DNA from: Gluconobacter kondonii
Lineage (GTDB): Bacteria > Pseudomonadota > Alphaproteobacteria > Acetobacterales > Acetobacteraceae
Assembly (NCBI RefSeq): GCF_002723995.1
Contig: NZ_BEWP01000003.1
Location: 124,001 to 188,000 of the forward strand
Reading direction: 5' to 3'
Length of the DNA stretch: 64,000 nt
Shown: positions 63,025 to 64,000 of the stretch, piece by piece
Layout of the letters: each line of letters opens with the position of its first letter
Numbering within the stretch: position 1 is the first letter of the stretch
The notes under the pieces: generated by a model
The model's database searches: none
Told to the model about the DNA's origin: nothing
What the model saw: only the letters and a program-made list of their open reading frames with translations
Translations under genes and position numbers: made by a program

Positions 63025-64000
63025 ATGACGGATGCCTCCAAAGTCGGGCTGGCGCTTACTTATAACTGTGCGCAGGTTCTTTATCCGGATGGGTTATCGG
63101 GCGTTTCGGTGACGGGGCGGCAGGTCGTGTTGCGTCGGGGATGGCTTTTGCCGAGCGATCTTTTTACGGCCCAGAATATTCGCAACAATATCGATTTCGT
63201 GACCGTTACGATGGCGCCGCGGAAAATGCCGGAATGGGCGGAACCACTGGGGCGGCCCTGGCGGGTGCAGCAGAAGGTTGAGCCTACGGTCGGAGTTGTT
63301 GTGACGGATGGGGCGGTTGAGATCGTTTTTTCCGGTACTGCGACGCCGGCGGGAGTGGTGGCGGTCTGGCTGGATGATATCCCACAGGGAGGCGAACCGT
63401 CTGCAGCTTATGCGGTGACGGCGCAGGACACGTCTAAGACAGTTGCCGCGGCTTTGGCGGCGGCGTTGACTGGTGGTGTGGCGAATGGTGCGGTTGTCAG
63501 TGTGCCGGGGCGGGTTCTGAATGGTCATGCCGGTGGCTATGGCCAGTCGGTGCGGGTGACGCGTCGGCAGGCGCAGCTCTATCGGGTTTCGATCTGGACG
63601 GCGGATGCGACGGCGCGCGAGACGCTCGCATCTGTTCTGGATACCGCGCTGGCGGGGCAGAGCTGGATCAGCACTCTGGACGGGCGGGAGGCTCAACTTC
63701 GCTTTCAGAGTGTGGAAGATGTCGACACGATGCAGAATGAGGCGTTGTATCGGCGGGATTATTTCTATGAGCTGGTATTCGATACCCTGCAGGTGCAGTG
63801 GGCGTCCGAAATGCTGTGCGGGATTGGAAACCTGTCCGCAGGGGAGGAGCTTTCGGCAGCATTCGGAGTGCTGGCTCCCGGGGCGGCGAATCAGACGGTG
63901 ACGGCGGCTCTGGAGGCCATGCAGGCTGTGATTGCAGCGCAGGCGGTGGCCTCGGCTTATCCGGGGTTGAGTGTTGACCGTTTCGGAACGGTGGTTGCGC
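63025..64000 (+). CDS. Phage structural protein, runs off the window (partial)
   Basis: ATG 63025 after GAGGGAG opens a frame without stop to the window edge (at least 325 codons). It reads MTDASKVGLALTYNCAQVLY and continues with beta-rich sequence, including SVTGRQVVLRRGWLLPSDLF and VRVTRRQAQLYRVSIWTADA. It is probably a tail or baseplate protein. The family is not identified and the C-terminus is outside the window. Confidence 0.6.
   Translation, partial: MTDASKVGLALTYNCAQVLYPDGLSGVSVTGRQVVLRRGWLLPSDLFTAQNIRNNIDFVTVTMAPRKMPEWAEPLGRPWRVQQKVEPTVGVVVTDGAVEIVFSGTATPAGVVAVWLDDIPQGGEPSAAYAVTAQDTSKTVAAALAAALTGGVANGAVVSVPGRVLNGHAGGYGQSVRVTRRQAQLYRVSIWTADATARETLASVLDTALAGQSWISTLDGREAQLRFQSVEDVDTMQNEALYRRDYFYELVFDTLQVQWASEMLCGIGNLSAGEELSAAFGVLAPGAANQTVTAALEAMQAVIAAQAVASAYPGLSVDRFGTVVA

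Noticed and set aside
1-64000. CRISPR arrays, tRNA and rRNA genes
   Set aside because: No regularly spaced repeats, no cloverleaf with TTCGA-type loops outside coding genes and no rRNA signature were seen.

Overview
The window looks like the chromosome of an acetic acid bacterium, most likely a Gluconobacter. The best evidence is a three-subunit membrane fructose dehydrogenase locus in the order small subunit, triheme cytochrome c, flavoprotein. From memory these proteins are close to FdhSCL of Gluconobacter japonicus. Further support comes from the alphaproteobacterial layouts flgF-flgG-flgA, DUF2849-cysI-DUF934 and trpB-trpA-accD-folC. Most of the window has high-GC codon use. Three stretches differ: about 9.0-10.4 kb, about 26.8-40.6 kb (both clearly AT-richer), and the phage block from about 54.6 kb to the right edge.

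Left part (0-26.8 kb): an OmpW-type porin; a tripartite heavy-metal RND efflux operon (adaptor, CzcA-like pump, NodT-like outer-membrane factor); an M61 peptidase; a small AT-rich insert carrying a family-2 glycosyltransferase; a histidine phosphatase and PRPP synthetase; an envelope group on the minus strand (beta-barrel, lipoprotein, TonB-like transducer); AlkA; a GGDEF-EAL protein; a probable heme-oxygenase-fold protein; an alpha/beta hydrolase; a CLC transporter; RidA; a COG3146-type acyltransferase; and flgF-flgG-flgA. The flagellar run stops exactly where the AT-rich region begins, and flgH is not present.

AT-rich accessory region (26.8-40.6 kb): fdhSCL followed tightly by a GlcG/HbpS-like secreted protein and an OprB sugar porin, which together look like a periplasmic fructose-oxidation unit. 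Next comes an unusually long (906 aa) Orn/Lys/Arg-type PLP decarboxylase paired with an AspT-type antiporter, a plausible decarboxylation/exchange module. Then follow nested remnants of IS5- and IS3-family elements and an unassigned lipoprotein.

Right core (40.6-54.3 kb): bacterioferritin facing its ferredoxin partner bfd, with an iron-box-like palindrome upstream of bfd; an Lrp-type regulator divergent from alanine racemase; an Rrf2 regulator ahead of an assimilatory sulfite reductase operon; CorA; trpBA; an HdeD-like membrane protein; accD-folC; and dnaB.

Phage block (54.6-64 kb, continuing past the edge): an XRE repressor divergent from small early-type genes, then terminase small and large subunits, portal, scaffold, an N4-gp56-like capsid protein and head-tail genes. 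Three TGGC-N5-GCCA palindromes surround the repressor and one overlaps a promoter-like sequence ahead of an unlisted 38-codon ORF, suggesting a repressor regulon that can be read directly from the DNA. No integrase is visible inside the window. No tRNA, rRNA or CRISPR array was found.
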